Origin: Sympetrum striolatum
Lineage: Eukaryota > Arthropoda > Insecta > Odonata > Libellulidae
Direction: 5' to 3'
Length of the DNA stretch: 64,000 bases
NCBI GenBank assembly: GCA_947579665.1
Contig: CANPUZ010000046.1
Span: 62,001-126,000, forward strand
The notes beneath the pieces were generated by a model that had not been told where the DNA came from, did not search any database, and was given only the letters and a program-made list of their open reading frames with translations. Both the position numbers and the translations under genes were made by a program. Numbering within the stretch: the stretch's first letter is position 1; every line of letters begins with the position of its first letter. Below are positions 35,201 through 46,943 of this stretch, piece after piece.

Positions 35201-35990
35201 AATGTTTATCACAAATAATGAATATCCTATGTTTGAACTGGACGTTTGAAGAATTACATTTACATTAATATCCAGCAGGCAGCCGTAAGACGTATGTTCG
35301 AGTGAGAAACCAAACTAACAAAATAACGCCTTATTAGCGCACAAATTATCCAGGAAAAGAGACCATTATAGGCCATCTGTTCTCGCTATAACCTCGCAGA
35401 ACATCATTTTCCTCTAGACTCCAAGATTCTCGTTCTCTAAAGGTGAGAATCACCACATCGCGTATTCCTACTCCAATCCCACTTATTCCTTATTGCTACG
35501 CATTATTAAAACTGAATAGCATTCTTCACATTATTAATAATTAAGTTTCAATTATTGCCTATGTATTTTATTGCATTTAAGATTTAAATTGGAATAAATA
35601 TGTATTCAACTTATCGTTCTATAAATACGATAACTATCTGTGAAAGAGAAACGCCGAAATAAACACGACGAACTCGGGGAGAGTTCGCGCGAAGGCTCTA
35701 AGAAGAGTTCGAAAGAGAGGAAATTTGTGTAACTTCTAGGCTCCGACTCAAATATTACCGCTTTTCGAGGCTTTCCTCGGTGTTGCCAGTCAGTCACAGA
35801 AAGCAGAATTCCAAATAGTTTCTGTGAAAGCCACTGGTGCAGGCGCAAAGTGTTGCGATAATTTTTTCCGCCACTGTACATACTGGGAGCAATTCACCAA
35901 CTTCATCATCGACAGCGTTCGTTCCATTCGAAGCCCCGTCAATCGCGTCCATAGATAACCACATCTCCCTCCTCACAGACTTCGCCGCCC
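32290..35990. other. No recognised gene or element (3.7 kb)
   Basis: Long AT-rich stretch. Frames of 60-112 codons at 32183, 33490, 33675, 33911 and 35837 show no conserved motif. Near 34195-34245 the minus strand reads a degenerate GAGCTCGAATTCC, weakly like a SINE B box. At 34660-34830 two related segments share a CTCGCGAA / CGCGCGA word and AATGCATTTC, suggesting an old local duplication. Confidence 0.35.
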
Positions 35991-36029
35991 GAAATAGCGC
36001 CACGCGCACTTTTTCGAGCCCCGTAACTG

Positions 36030-36960
36030 GCGCAAATCATTTCAGAATTCCAATACCACTCGGTAGAAAAATCACACTACGCAACGGCTGTTTCAGGAAA
36101 TGGAGAATCTCCCACAATCCCGTTGATTATTCAAATTATAAGGCCTTGAAAAGGGAGGTTAATTAAGAATTTAAAAATGGAATTACCAGCATTGGGCTCG
36201 TCGGCTCTCCGAATCAAGTGTTGAAGACGATTCCATCTGGAAACTAGCGAAAACACTTAAAAATACTTCACAATTTCCGCCACCACTTAAAAAAAGACGA
36301 TAAAATTCATTTCGATCCCCAAACAAAAGCCGATATTCTAGCCTCTGTCCACGCAGTAAATACGGAAAATAACCTCATCTCACCTCACGAAAAAAAAGTC
36401 CAAACTACTCTAATTAACCTTGCATTCACGCCTGACTCGTTTGTCCCATAATTTGACTCATCCGAAATCAAAAACATCGTGAAAAATTCAAAAATGCACT
36501 CCGGACTCAAAGAAGCAATCACCAATCGCATGCCAATGCATGTCATTCTTTCACCCTTTGCGCTCGATTTGTTAACAAACTTGTTCAATAGCTGCATTTC
36601 CGTCCCATATTCCCCTTCAACTTGGAAAAAAGCAAAGTCATTTTCATTCCTAAGCCCAATAACAATCATACGGACCCAAACAATCACAGACCAATTTCGC
36701 TCCTCCCACATCTCGGTAAAATTTTCGAAAAACTCATTAATATTAGATTATTTTCATTTCTTCAGGCCTCAAAAATTTTAATTCCTTAACAAATGGGGTT
36801 TATGAAAAATTATAGTACCGTCCATCAAATCTTACGTCTTCAACACTTCATTGCAAACAATTATATTAAAAATAAATACGCAACCGGTTGCATCTTCCTT
36901 GACTATGAAAAAGCCTTTGATTCCTCGGTTAATGTTAGCTGTTCATCATTACTTTCTTTC
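36030..36960 (+). pseudogene. Decayed LINE reverse transcriptase, N-terminal half
   Basis: Fragments in two or three frames read HNPVDYSNYKALKREVN, PQTKADILASVHAVNTENNL, FDSSEIKNIVKNSKMHSG, then NLFNSCISVPYSPSTWKKAK, NNHRPISLLPHLGKIFEKLI, VHQILRLQHFIANNYI and finally GCIFLDYEKAFDS. These are the 'Y-ALKR-N', 'NHRPISLLP.LGKI.EKLI' and 'LD-EKAFD' landmarks of jockey/I-group RTs. The sequence stops at the first catalytic Asp, near 36935. Stops and frameshifts are frequent. Confidence 0.7.
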
Positions 36961-37079
36961 AGGTAGAAATTTCCAGGGTCGTCCTCCTAATCCAGACCCT
37001 TAACTCAGCTCGGAAGCGCCCGGCGGACACAGTAGGGGGACCATAAAAAAAACTGACCGCGTGAATACGATTTAAAAAG

Positions 37080-37505
37080 TTATAAACAATCCAAATGAGC
37101 AACAATTTATTATATTCGTCGTCTGACTCGTCCTAAGAGATATACAAGCGTCTTTTGATCGAAGTTCTACGATGAAAATTAAGATTTTTCGTGATTTTGC
37201 AAGAAATTACCCGTATACAAACGGCAACGTTGCTCAGTCAGATAGGCGGGTGTTTTAAATATCTCAATCGGGGGTTGGGTTGGGTTTGGGAGTAGGATTT
37301 CCAGATTCATAGATTTTTGATGGAAATCCCTCCCCCTGCCCTAAACCAACGGCAACGTTGCCGTGTGTAAAAAGGTAATTTCTTGCAAAATAAGGGAAAA
37401 TCTTAATTTTCATCGTAGAACGTCGATCAAAAGACGCTTGTATATCTCTTAGGACGATTGAGACGACGATGATAGTAAATTTTTTCTCATTTTAATTGTT
37501 TATAA
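37080..37505. mobile_element. Foldback element with ~130-bp inverted arms
   Basis: The left arm starts TTATAAACAATCCAAATGAG and the right arm ends with ATTGTTTATAA at 37505. Within the arms TCCTAAGAGATATACAAGCG, TCTACGATGAAAATTAAGAT and TTGCAAGAAATTACC occur in opposite orientations on the two sides. The centre also pairs in part (ACGGCAACGTTGC near 37222 and 37350). The gypsy 5' LTR starts at the very next base, 37506. No coding frame is present. Confidence 0.85.
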
Positions 37506-37670
37506 TGTAATGAATACCGGTCCCGAGTGTTCCGTAGGCGCATTTGCATTACGTAGGCGTGATTGTTGCCGGTTGTGGTAACGGGAAAATAGGCACTGTT
37601 GGGCAGAGTACGAGGTAGCCATTTTCTCGGAAAGACGTTGTAGAGTCATGTGTTGAATAAAAACGTTACA
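37506..37670 (+). repeat. 5' LTR (165 bp)
   Basis: It begins TGTAATGAATACCGG and ends GAATAAAAACGTTACA, with an AATAAA polyadenylation word at about 37656. It is unusually short for a gypsy LTR. It abuts the foldback element on the left and the primer-binding region on the right. Confidence 0.95.
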
Positions 37671-37690
37671 TTGGTGTCAGGTGTGGGGTT
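37671..37690 (+). other. Primer-binding site candidate
   Basis: TTGGTGTCAGGTGTGGGGTT directly follows the 5' LTR. It holds the TGG expected opposite a tRNA 3' CCA, one base in. I cannot assign the priming tRNA. Confidence 0.6.
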
Positions 37691-37728
37691 AACAAATAAT
37701 TTAGTGTGAATCTCAGTTTGAGAAAGAA

Positions 37729-40700
37729 ATGGAAACAACTAAAGTGACTCTGGAGCAGTTGAAGGTGAAGGATCTGAAAAGGGAACTTGAGGAGCGCGAC
37801 TTCGACATCGGCGGAAACAAGTCCGCTCTTCAAAACCGCCTTCACCAAGCGTTGCTGGAAAATGGCGAAGATCCGGATACCACCCTTTTCGAGTTGGAAG
37901 GAAATATTTCTGCCGTTTTGGGGGGACTTTCTATTATGGAGGTAAAGATAGCCGAAAGTTCTCGAACTTTGAGAGAAGAACTCCTAGAAAATTCGAGAAA
38001 CTTAGAGGTAAAAATGAACGATAATGCTCGAAGCCTGGAAGTGAAATTCAGAGATGAAATACTAAAGGAAACCGATAAGTTTCGGAAAGAAATGGACAGT
38101 TTGAACGCACGGATTGAAGAGTGGGCGGGGAAGCCAGTTGCCCCTGCGTATGCAGCCTGTGCAACAACCGTGAGAGATGGGTCAACACTCAGGTTGCAGA
38201 TGCCAACATTTGATGGCAAAACTCCCTTCGCGCGATATCTGAGCGCGTTTGAAAACGTAGCGGAAGCCTATAGCTGGACGAAAGAAGAGAAAGCGTCGGC
38301 ACTGAAGGGTTCGCTACGTGATGATGCCCTAGACCTCATCCAAAACCTTACCGCCGATGAAAAAAAAGACTACGAGCTGCTAGTGCAGCGTCTGGAGGAG
38401 AGATATGGTAACAGACACCTGGAGCAGGTCTACCGCATCGAATTGAAGCACCGCAAACAACGATCCAACGAAAGCCTTCAAGAATTCGAATGCGCCATAG
38501 TTCGGTTAATTGGCCTGTCTTATCCAACGCGCCCGGCCGAATATCTGGAAGATATGTCGAAAGACGTATTTATCGACGGTCTCAAGGATCCCGAAACAGC
38601 AACAACAGTAAGGATGGCTCGTCCGAAGACATTAAGTGATGCGTTAGCGATAGCGCTTGAGTTCGAAATCGCCAAACAAGCATCACACGGGCCTAGTAGG
38701 GTGCGAACGGTGACGGAGGACAGCATCGAGGAAGTAGTGCGGCGAGTATTGGAGCAGACGAAGAGCCGTAGGCCGTTTCGTCCGCGATGTTGGAAATGCG
38801 GTGAACTGGGGCATCTAATGAGCAAATGCAACAGGCACCGGAAGACCGAAGAGGAACCAACGCCGGCGGGAAAACTAGATTGGGTCGGTGAGATGGGGCA
38901 AACGGCGACCCAGGATTACCATGCCCCGAAGAATACAATTATTGTGGCAACCGTTAACCCAGGATCCGGAAGTGTTTGTGTCGATGGGTCAATCGACGGA
39001 AGACCTTGTTCCACGCTGGTAGACACGGGCGCGACTAGAACCATCATCCGGCACGATCTTATTGGGAGAAAGAGGGCGGTCGCAACTAAATTGCGACTAC
39101 GAACGGCTACGGGCGCTGCGGTTAATGTGCATGGGGAAATGGACATTCGTCTGGCAATAGGATCGACTATCGTGGATCACCGTGTCCTCGTCGCTGACAT
39201 AGAAAATTGTGTGATCCTAGGGATGGACATCATGGGCAGCTGTGGTATCCAATTGGATCTGAAGCGCGGAGTATTGAGGGTGGACAACGAAGAAATGATC
39301 TTAAATCCTGAAAAAAGCGCTTCGATACGTGCAATTCTCTCCGAGGATACAATAATAAATCCTAGGAGGGAAACATTCGTGATGGCGCGGTTAGAAGGAA
39401 GTCCACAGTGCGGAAGAACCATTATGCTGGAGCCCAAGAATGATGACGCATATGTCGGTCGGGGAATTCTAGTGGCGAAGCAAGTGATCACTGCTGAAGA
39501 TATAGTCCCGATCAGATTGATGAACATCGATTCGCACCCTGTGAAATTGGATAGAGGCGCTGTATTAGGAAATTGCGCAACCGTGTCGGCAATTCAGCAT
39601 CAGATACGGACAATACCGACCGATTCTTCGACAAAGATCCCTCCAAAGTTAGCCAGCTTAATAGCGGATACGAGCAGTGGCAGAAGTATGAAACAGAGGG
39701 AACAAATCAGGAACCTGTTCCTTAAATTTCAAGATGTGTTCGATGTGGACGACGGAGTAAGAGGGAGAAGCAACATCGTCCGACACAAAATCGACACAGG
39801 GAATGCAAAACCTATTCGTCAACCGCCTAGACGCCTGCCACTGGCGAAACGCGAAGAAGCAGAACGAGTCCTTAGGGAGATTAAAGATGAAGGAATCATA
39901 GAGGCGTCAAACAGCCCATGGGCCTCTCCAGTGGTCCTGGTAAAGAAAAAGGACGGATCGACACGATTTTGTGTGGATTATCGGCAACTTAACAACGTCA
40001 CACGGAAGGATAGCTATCCATTACCAAGAATCGACGATACACTGGAAACCCTGGCAGGATCGAAGATATTTTCCACCCTGGATTTGAAAAGTGGATACTG
40101 GCAGGTTGAACTAGCCCCTGAAGACAAAGAGAAGACAGCGTTTACGCTCGGATCGGGTCTATGGCAGTTTACGGTGATGCCCTTCGGGCTGTGCAATGCC
40201 CCAGCGACCTTTGAGCGGCTGATGGAAGGCATCTTGAACGGACTATCGTGGAAAACTTGCCTGGTGTACCTGGACGATATTATCGTGGTGGGAAAATCAT
40301 TTGACGACCACTTGGACAACGTGAGCAGCGTATTCCAGAGACTACGAGAGGCAGGTCTAAAACTGAGCCCGAAGAAATGCTGTTTCTTGCGCCAACAAGT
40401 TAAATAATTGGGACACGTTGTGTCCGGAGATGGAATTGCGGTCGACAGTGAGAAGACAGAGGCCATTAAAGGTTGGCCGGTACCCCGTGACAAGCACCAA
40501 TTGAGAAGTTTCCTGGGACTGTGTACCTATTACCGACGGTTCGTGAAAGGGTTTGCGAACATTGCGAAACCACTGACAAGACTCACCGAGGAGGCCAGGA
40601 AATTCGAGTGGGCTCAGGACTGTCAGAAAGCCTTTGTAGAGCTTAAGGAGGCATTGACAACATCCCCGATCCTTGGATATCCAAACGAACAGGGAGAAAT

Positions 40701-42586
40701 TTATCGTAGATACGGACGCAAGTAACTTCGGAATAGGAGGAATCTTGTCCCAAATCCAAGGCGGGCAGGAGCGGGTTATTGCTTACTTTAGTAAGACGCT
40801 CTCGAAACCCGAACGCAACTATTGCGTGACCAGGCATGAGCTGTTAGCCGTCGTTAAGTCTGTGGAACATTTCTACAAATACCTGTACGGACGGAAGTTT
40901 CAACTGCGAACCGATCATGCCGCACTCAAATGGCTCCTTCAGTTCAAGAACCCTGAAGGACAGATAGCTCGCTGGATCGAGAGGCTCCAGGAGTATGAAT
41001 TCGACATCGAACATCGGCCTGGTAAGAGTCATGGAAATGCAGACGCGCTCTCTAGAAGACCGTGCCCTTTAGAGTGCTCTCATTGTCATCGAGCCAAAGA
41101 AAAGTCGGAGAGGGTCTTTAGAACTACCGTGGTCTCCGTAGAATGGACGCTTCCTTCGTTACGACTTGACCAGAGAAAGGACCCGGTCCTTAAGGAAATT
41201 CTGGTTTGGAAGGAAAAGGGTCAGCGTCCGGAATGGCCGGAAATTTCATCAGGTTCCCCAAAACTCAAGAGCTATTGGGCGCAATGGGACTCGTTAGTGG
41301 TGGAGGATGGCGTTTTAAAACGGGCACTGGAGAACCAGGATGGAACGGAGCAGAGGCTGCAGCTGGTTGTTCCTTCAAGCAAGATCCCGGAAGTATTACG
41401 GCACCTTCACGACGAGGCATCTGGCGGACATTTAGGGATGAAGAAGACCCTTCAGAAAGTGCGCGAGCGATTCTACTGGGTGAACTGCTCGGGCGACGTG
41501 AAGGACTGGTGTAGGAAATGTACCACCTGCTTCGCCAGTAATGGGCCACAAAAACGTCCCAAGGCTCCAATGAGACAGTACAACGTAGGGAGCCCGTTCG
41601 AAAGAATTGCCATCGACATTGCAGGACCATTCCCAGTAACCGAACAAGGGAATAAGTACATCCTGGTCGCCATGGATTACTTTACTAAGTGGGTGGAGGC
41701 GTATGCTCTCCCTAACCAGGAAGCAGTGACGGTAGCTGATGTGTTGGTCAAGGAGATGTTTTGCCGGTTCGGAGTACCCCTGGAGCTGCACTCGGACCAA
41801 GGAAGGAACTTTGAGAGTGATCTGTTTCAAAGGGTCTGTGAGAAGCTTGGACTCCGGAAGACAAGGACCACAGCCCTTCACCCCCAGTCTGACGGAATGG
41901 TGGAACGAATGAATCGCACTCTCAACCGCTATTTGGCGAAAATGGTCTCTTCACACCAACGAGACTGGGACGAACATGTACCGTTCTTCCTAATGGCCCA
42001 CCGATCAGCCGTTCACGAATCGACAGGACAAACTCCTGCCAAAGTTCTCTTCGGGCGGGAACTCAAGCTGCCATGCGACCTGGTAATTGGCACCAGACCG
42101 GGCGAAGACGTGGCAGGAGAGGATTACGTCTCGAGAATGCGGAAAAAGATGGATGACATCCACGAGCAGGTGCGCTACCAGCTGAATATTGCCAGTGACC
42201 GCATCAAGGAGCGTTACGACCTCAACGCCAAGGAGGGCGGCTATCAAGAAGGAGACCAAGTTTGGCTGTACAACCCGCAGAGGAAACGTGGTCTGTCATC
42301 TAAGTTACAGACAAATTGGGAAGGCCCCTACGAAGTAAAGAAGCGGATTAATGACGTTATATACCGAGTAAGAAAATTACCAACTGGAAAGCCGAAAGTG
42401 GTTCACTTTACTCGGTTGGCTCCGTATGTTGGTAGCAATGAAGATGGGCGGGTCGCTCGAGTGGAGTCTGAGAGCCGGGAATCAACAGGAGTGCGCTGCC
42501 GGTTCCGGGACGGAACGGAGCTGAGGAGAGGGCAGTGTAATGAATACCGGTCCCGAGTGTTCCGTAGGCGCATTTGCATTACGTAG
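37729..42586 (+). pseudogene. Gypsy gag-pol with one stop and one frameshift
   Basis: ATG at 37729. Residues ~7-43 resemble a SAP domain (DLKRELEERDF, NKSALQNRL), unusual for a gag start. Coiled-coil sequence follows, then a capsid-like part (LQMPTFDGKTPFARYL). A zinc knuckle CWKCGELGHLMSKC lies at residues 354-367, protease VDTGATRTII with Asp432 and RT YLDD at residues 847-850. An in-frame TAA at 40405-40407 lies just after the RT core, and a 1-nt shift near 40696 precedes RNase H (VDTDASNFG). Integrase has the H-H-C-C finger (HLHDEA..H, CRKCTTC), DDE residues in IDIAGPF, HSDQGRNF and DGMVERMNR, and the GPY/F segment WEGPYEV. The frame ends 51 bases into the 3' LTR. There is no env. Confidence 0.92.
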
Positions 42587-42701
42587 GCGTGATTGTTGCC
42601 GGTTGTGGTAACGGAAAAATAGGCACTGTTGGGCAGAGTACGAGGTAGCCATTTTCCTCGGAAAGACGTTGCAGAGTCATGTGTTGAATAAAAACGTTAC
42701 A
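42536..42701 (+). repeat. 3' LTR (166 bp)
   Basis: Near-identical to the 5' LTR, with an extra C in CATTTTCCTCGG. A purine-rich tract GAGCTGAGGAGAGGGCAG precedes it and is the likely polypurine primer. Confidence 0.95.
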
Positions 42702-42734
42702 ATATCTTTATTGCATCCTGACAGAGATATGAAT

Positions 42735-42870
42735 GAAAAACTTCCATTTCTGGATAAAAAACAACTTCCGGTTAACCATTATTCAAGAATAACTCCTAAA
42801 CAATCAGTGTTACGAAAAAATTATTCAAACAAAAGTTGTAGTAGAGTATATTAATTATAACTTTTGTATT
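42735..42870 (+). repeat. Dispersed repeat A, fragment
   Basis: CTTCCGGTTAACC, AATAACTCCTAAACAATCAG and CAAAAGTTGTAGTA match the middle of copy 1 at 15230-15300 in the same orientation. Both ends are missing. Confidence 0.65.
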
Positions 42871-43741
42871 TGATTGTATATACATACCTTAAATTCTGAT
42901 TGAGATATTTAAGAATGAAAATTTTGAATGAAATAAAAATTAAGTGAAACATTACAAACATAACCAGAATATTGTAATAATGTTTTGATTGTCTATTGTG
43001 TCCCATCCCATGATTGATGTTTCATGTTATCCTACAAGATTTTCACATTTACAAGAAACATCAAATTAAAAGAAAAAATACTAATGTTTGTTGTCCATTA
43101 TTATATAATAATAAATTTGCATAATTCATAATGCACTTTTTATACTAATTCTGATTTCAGCTATCTAAACATAAGTATCATGTAGCATTCAAACAAATTA
43201 ATTTACAATATTTCACAGTTGCAAATTTATTTGCGACTGTGAAATATAAGCACGCATGCTTTTTCCACGCCCTCCCCTGCACTTTCTTGGTGAGATAAGT
43301 TGGCTGAGCGCTCCACGAAACAAGGATAAATAAAATTCTACATGGACAATGGTAGTAATTTTTTCATTGTAAAAATTATCAAATTCGTCAACAGTGTGTG
43401 CATGCGATGCCTACGGCACTTTGAGATTTCTCATAGGTCGTTAAATAATGAAAATAATAGAGTCTTCTTTATCAAATATTTTTGGATAGTAGATAAATAG
43501 TAAATAGGTTTTACTTCAGCATATGCATTTATAAAAGATAGATCTTGCACTTTATGAAGTCTCATGATGATAACTTGAGAAGTTTTAAAAATTAGCGTTC
43601 AAAGTGGAGCTACCGATTTCTGAGCGCAAAAAACATGCTTTTTTCATACGATGCATAATAAAAAATTGCTGATGGTATTCACAAAACATATAAATAAATT
43701 TCCTTTCATTTTCAGTTTATTTCATTGCTATCAATGAATAG
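42870..43741. other. Unassigned AT-rich DNA with a hairpin
   Basis: No gene is recognised. A 19-bp inverted repeat with one mismatch (ATATTTCACAGTTGCAAAT and its complement) lies at about 43208-43247. Confidence 0.4.
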
Positions 43742-43794
43742 GTTACGGAGATACAACACCTCAAACTCCAGTATCTAGACTTTTTGCATGGACA
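43742..43794 (+). CDS. Candidate exon encoding a K+ channel-like GYGD pore segment
   Basis: After a T-rich tract and acceptor AATGAATAG the sequence reads GT TAC GGA GAT: with a G from the previous exon this is Gly-Tyr-Gly-Asp, then TTPQTPVSRLFAWT. The pattern GYG-D-x-x-P-x-T-P-x-x-R-x-F resembles the selectivity filter and following turn of potassium channels. From memory, two-pore K2P genes often have an intron inside this first Gly codon, which is the phase seen here. Donors GTAGGT (43795) or GTGCTT (43799) can end it. If read on, VGALLEQTFSNK and a TAG at about 43830 follow, which instead resembles ionotropic receptors. Short and unproven. Confidence 0.3.
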
Positions 43795-44245
43795 GTAGGT
43801 GCTTTACTTGAACAGACATTTTCAAATAAATAGTTTTTTTTTTGTTCTCAACACGTATAAGCAAGATCTTAATGTGATATTGCCTTTCTAAGATTCAATG
43901 TAACGTATATTCTGTTAATACATCATATTTTTTATGGTTTCCTACTGTGTAAAATAGGAGATAAAGGTTTTCTATGAAAAAGTTCCCTTGAGATGGAAAA
44001 CTAATTTTGAATGTTAATTTTTTTCTCCTTTCACTGTTTTCAATGTTTATTTTAAAAATGATGTAAGGAATACACATTTCCATACGCATAATACATTTTA
44101 CAGAAGACATTTCTTTAGAAAAACCTTGGGTAAATGCAGTAATATTACTAATTTTTATGTCATGGTTGTGATTTTACTGTATAATTAAGCTTTGCTGTGA
44201 AATGAATAATTATATTCTAAATTCTTCTCTTAACCTGCTTACAAG

Positions 44246-44320
44246 AAAGCAGATGAAGTTACAGTGAACGAATTTGAAGATGACTGCAATCAACGTGTCT
44301 TTTGTCAATCATTAAGAAAA
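44246..44320 (+). CDS. Candidate host exon, 75 nt
   Basis: The acceptor is TTCTTCTCTTAACCTGCTTACAAG and the donor GTAAGC. The 25 codons between read KADEVTVNEFEDD then CNQRVFCQSLRK with no stop, in phase 0 at both ends. The product is unknown. It lies ~0.45 kb downstream of the GYGD candidate on the same strand, but that candidate's phase is uncertain, so I cannot show they belong to one transcript. Confidence 0.32.
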
Positions 44321-44379
44321 GTAAGCAATCAGTTTTTTTAAATTTATATGACTTTCCTTGAACCAGAGATTATTCAAAA

Positions 44380-46938
44380 TTAATATTTTTTTACATTTAA
44401 TTTAATTTGATTTTCATCAAATTCTCTCAGATTCCTAATTTTATCAGTTGCAGTTGAATCAAATAACATTGTGAGGTCCCAGGGAATACCATATCTGAGA
44501 TTTCTGTAACTTTTTAAATGTAGAAACTCCTTGCTCTTTGCTGTTCTCAATGCATTACAAATGGTTACCACTGTGAAATTTTGGTTCAGAAGGTAAATTT
44601 TGAATCTATCTTTTGACTCATTGACTATTAAGGCTTCTAGCTCATAGCTATGGTAGGCCTTCTCAGTTTCCGTTGTCTGTTGACTAAAATATACAACAGG
44701 TCTCCATGCCTCTCCTTCGCGATGCTGTAGTAAGATTCCTGCCAATTCCTGTCTACTGGTATTGGTATAAATTTAATGTTCAGCATTGATGTCGAATAAC
44801 ACTAACACTGGGTGTTCTATCAACTTTTCCTTCAAGTCGGGGAATGCCTTTTCTTGACTTTCTGTCTACTCAAACTCCTTCTTTGTTAATGCAGTCAACG
44901 GTTTGCTTATTGTGGCAAATCCTGGTACAAATTTTCTAAAGAAACTGGTCAATCCAGCAAATCGCCTTATGTCATGTACTTTCTCCGGTCTCTGAAAATC
45001 CTTCACTGCTAAACTTTTCCTTTTACCTGGTCTGATTCCATATTTAGTTATCTCATATCCTAAATACTCAAATTTTTCCTTAAAGAACTCGCACCTAGAA
45101 TTTTTCACGGTTAACCTAACCTTCTTCAGAACTTCCAGCAATCATTCCAGTTTCTCAAGCCCTTCTTCAATTGTTTTGCTAGGAATGAGCACATCATCCA
45201 TGTACACTAAGACATCTCTTGGCTTTAATATTTGGGTTACCTAGCTGATCATCCTATTAAACTCTGCCTGTGCATTTAACAAACCAAAAGGCAGTTTGGT
45301 AAATTCATATAGGCCCTCTGTTATGACGAAGGCTGTGAAGCGCATTGACTCAGCTGATATTGGTATTTGGTAATAACCAGATGCCATATCTAACATCATA
45401 AAATATCTATTTCCAGCCAGCCTATCCAGCTATTCTTCAATTGCTGGTGCGGGAAACTTCACGTTTCTGGTTTTCTTGTTCAATGCCTGATAGTCAATAC
45501 AGAGTTTATTATTGCCGTTGGTCTTCTTTACTAGCAATGCTGGACCTGCATACTCTGAAGTTGACTCTCGTACTATTCACAGCTTCATTAATTCCTCTAC
45601 CTCTCTATGCATTTCTCCTCATTGAGAATATGGTAACCAATAAAGTCGTATATTCACCGATTCTTGATCATTCACTTCGGTATCAAAACTGGTTAAACTG
45701 ACAGTCCCTAGTTCTTCAATGTTTTTGGCAAAACACTGTTTTTATTATTTATTGACCACATTTCAAATCTTTTGCCTCTCTGCTTCATTTTGATATCCTC
45801 CCACATATATTTCACTTGATTCTATTAGTGTTCTCTCTTCTACTTTTAACTCATTTTCCTTTGGGTATGATGAATCACGTACAATATTTAATGTTCAATC
45901 TCCCCTTTGAATCCAAATTTCTTTTTGATAAAGTGTGCTTGGCTCAATGATCATGGCATCTTCTTTTACCTAATCGGTGAATATCAACACCTCTACTTTG
46001 ATGCTGACGTTATCTATCCAGAGAGCCATCTATTTTGAGTCGTTTGCCTTACATGCATTCCCTCGGAAACCGACTAACCCTCGCTGGCATATCTGGAAAT
46101 GTAATCTCTTTCTACGTCTTCTCTCAGAGTTATCATGTTGCTTCCTAGGTCAATGAACCCGACCACCTGATTCCCATATATTTCTACCCATTTGTGTTAC
46201 TCATCCTTTATTTCCTTTTGGCAGTAGCAATTCTGTTTACATTTCCCTCCTTTGAGGACAGCAGGTGCCTTTAAATCTTTATTTGACAATCTTTCATCAA
46301 ATGTCCCACTTTCGTACAGTTGAAACATTTTTGTCTTGCTTCTTTTTGTAGCAATCCTTGGCCCTATGCCCTTGCTCACCACAATTAAAGCACCTCTCAG
46401 TTGCGAATCTCTTTTCTCATGCGCTTCCTGGTCTATCTCTTACTAAGGCTGGTTAGACAGCCGCCCTCACGCTCATCCTCGCTCTTTCCGTAATGTTCTT
46501 GTATCTTTTGATCTTCGCAAGCAGGCCTTCAACTTTTCAAATTCATACATAGCCATCGATCTAACCAATTCTCTATCTGTTATCCCATTCAAAATATATT
46601 TGATTGTGTATACCTTGTCTATTTCTCCACGTCTTGCAATGTCTTTCATTGAATATACGTAGGCCTTGTACGTTTCATTGGTTTCCTTCTTTCTCCTTGT
46701 TAGGCAAAGGTGGACTAAAAGTCTGCTAAATTGGCAGCCGAAGGGAAACTACAATGTAGGCTTCTTTTAAACGCTTCGCACGACTAGACCTCTTCCTTTA
46801 TAATGTTTAACCATAGTCTCGCCGACCTGGGTAACTTTGAACAGTCTGTGCCAACAGCATGGAATGATCTAACCCGTAGGCCAATGCCACCCATTCCACT
46901 GGCTGCACCCACTGTTCAAACATGAATCCTAATGCCAC
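44380..46938 (-). pseudogene. Second gypsy-type retrotransposon, old relic
   Basis: Read on the minus strand from high to low coordinates: a gag remnant (FMFEQWVQPVEWVALAYGLD near 46920-46860), the zinc knuckle CFNCGEQGHRAKDC at 46392-46351, a degraded protease region, RT with MLDMASGYYQIP and YMDD (45208-45191), a connection block FEYLGYEITKYGIRPG and DIRRFAGLTSFFRKFVPGFA (44866-45141), and RNase H VVYFSQQTTETEKAYHSYEL (44380-44745). Integrase and LTRs are not found. Stops and frameshifts are frequent. The gag start appears to continue beyond the Transib at 49891-49899 (ATGAAAACG on the minus strand). Confidence 0.85.
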
Positions 46939-46943
46939 CGACG

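Larger units (their letters stand above)
37506..42701 (+). mobile_element. Ty3/gypsy LTR retrotransposon, complete structure, broken pol
   Basis: Two 165/166-bp LTRs bracket one long gag-pol region with no env. Domain order is gag (SAP-like start, zinc knuckle), protease, RT, RNase H, integrase with zinc finger, DDE core and GPY/F module, which is the Ty3/gypsy order. LTRs start TGTAA and end TTACA. They differ by two substitutions (GGGAAAA/GGAAAAA; GTAGAG/GCAGAG) and one C insertion, so the insertion is fairly recent. The 4-bp flanks ATAA and ATAT do not match perfectly. One in-frame stop and one frameshift break the polyprotein. Confidence 0.95.

Noticed and set aside
35837..36166. 109-codon plus frame as a host gene
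   Set aside because: Its second half leads directly into LINE RT sequence (HNPVDYSNYKALKREVN), so it belongs at least partly to the LINE relic.
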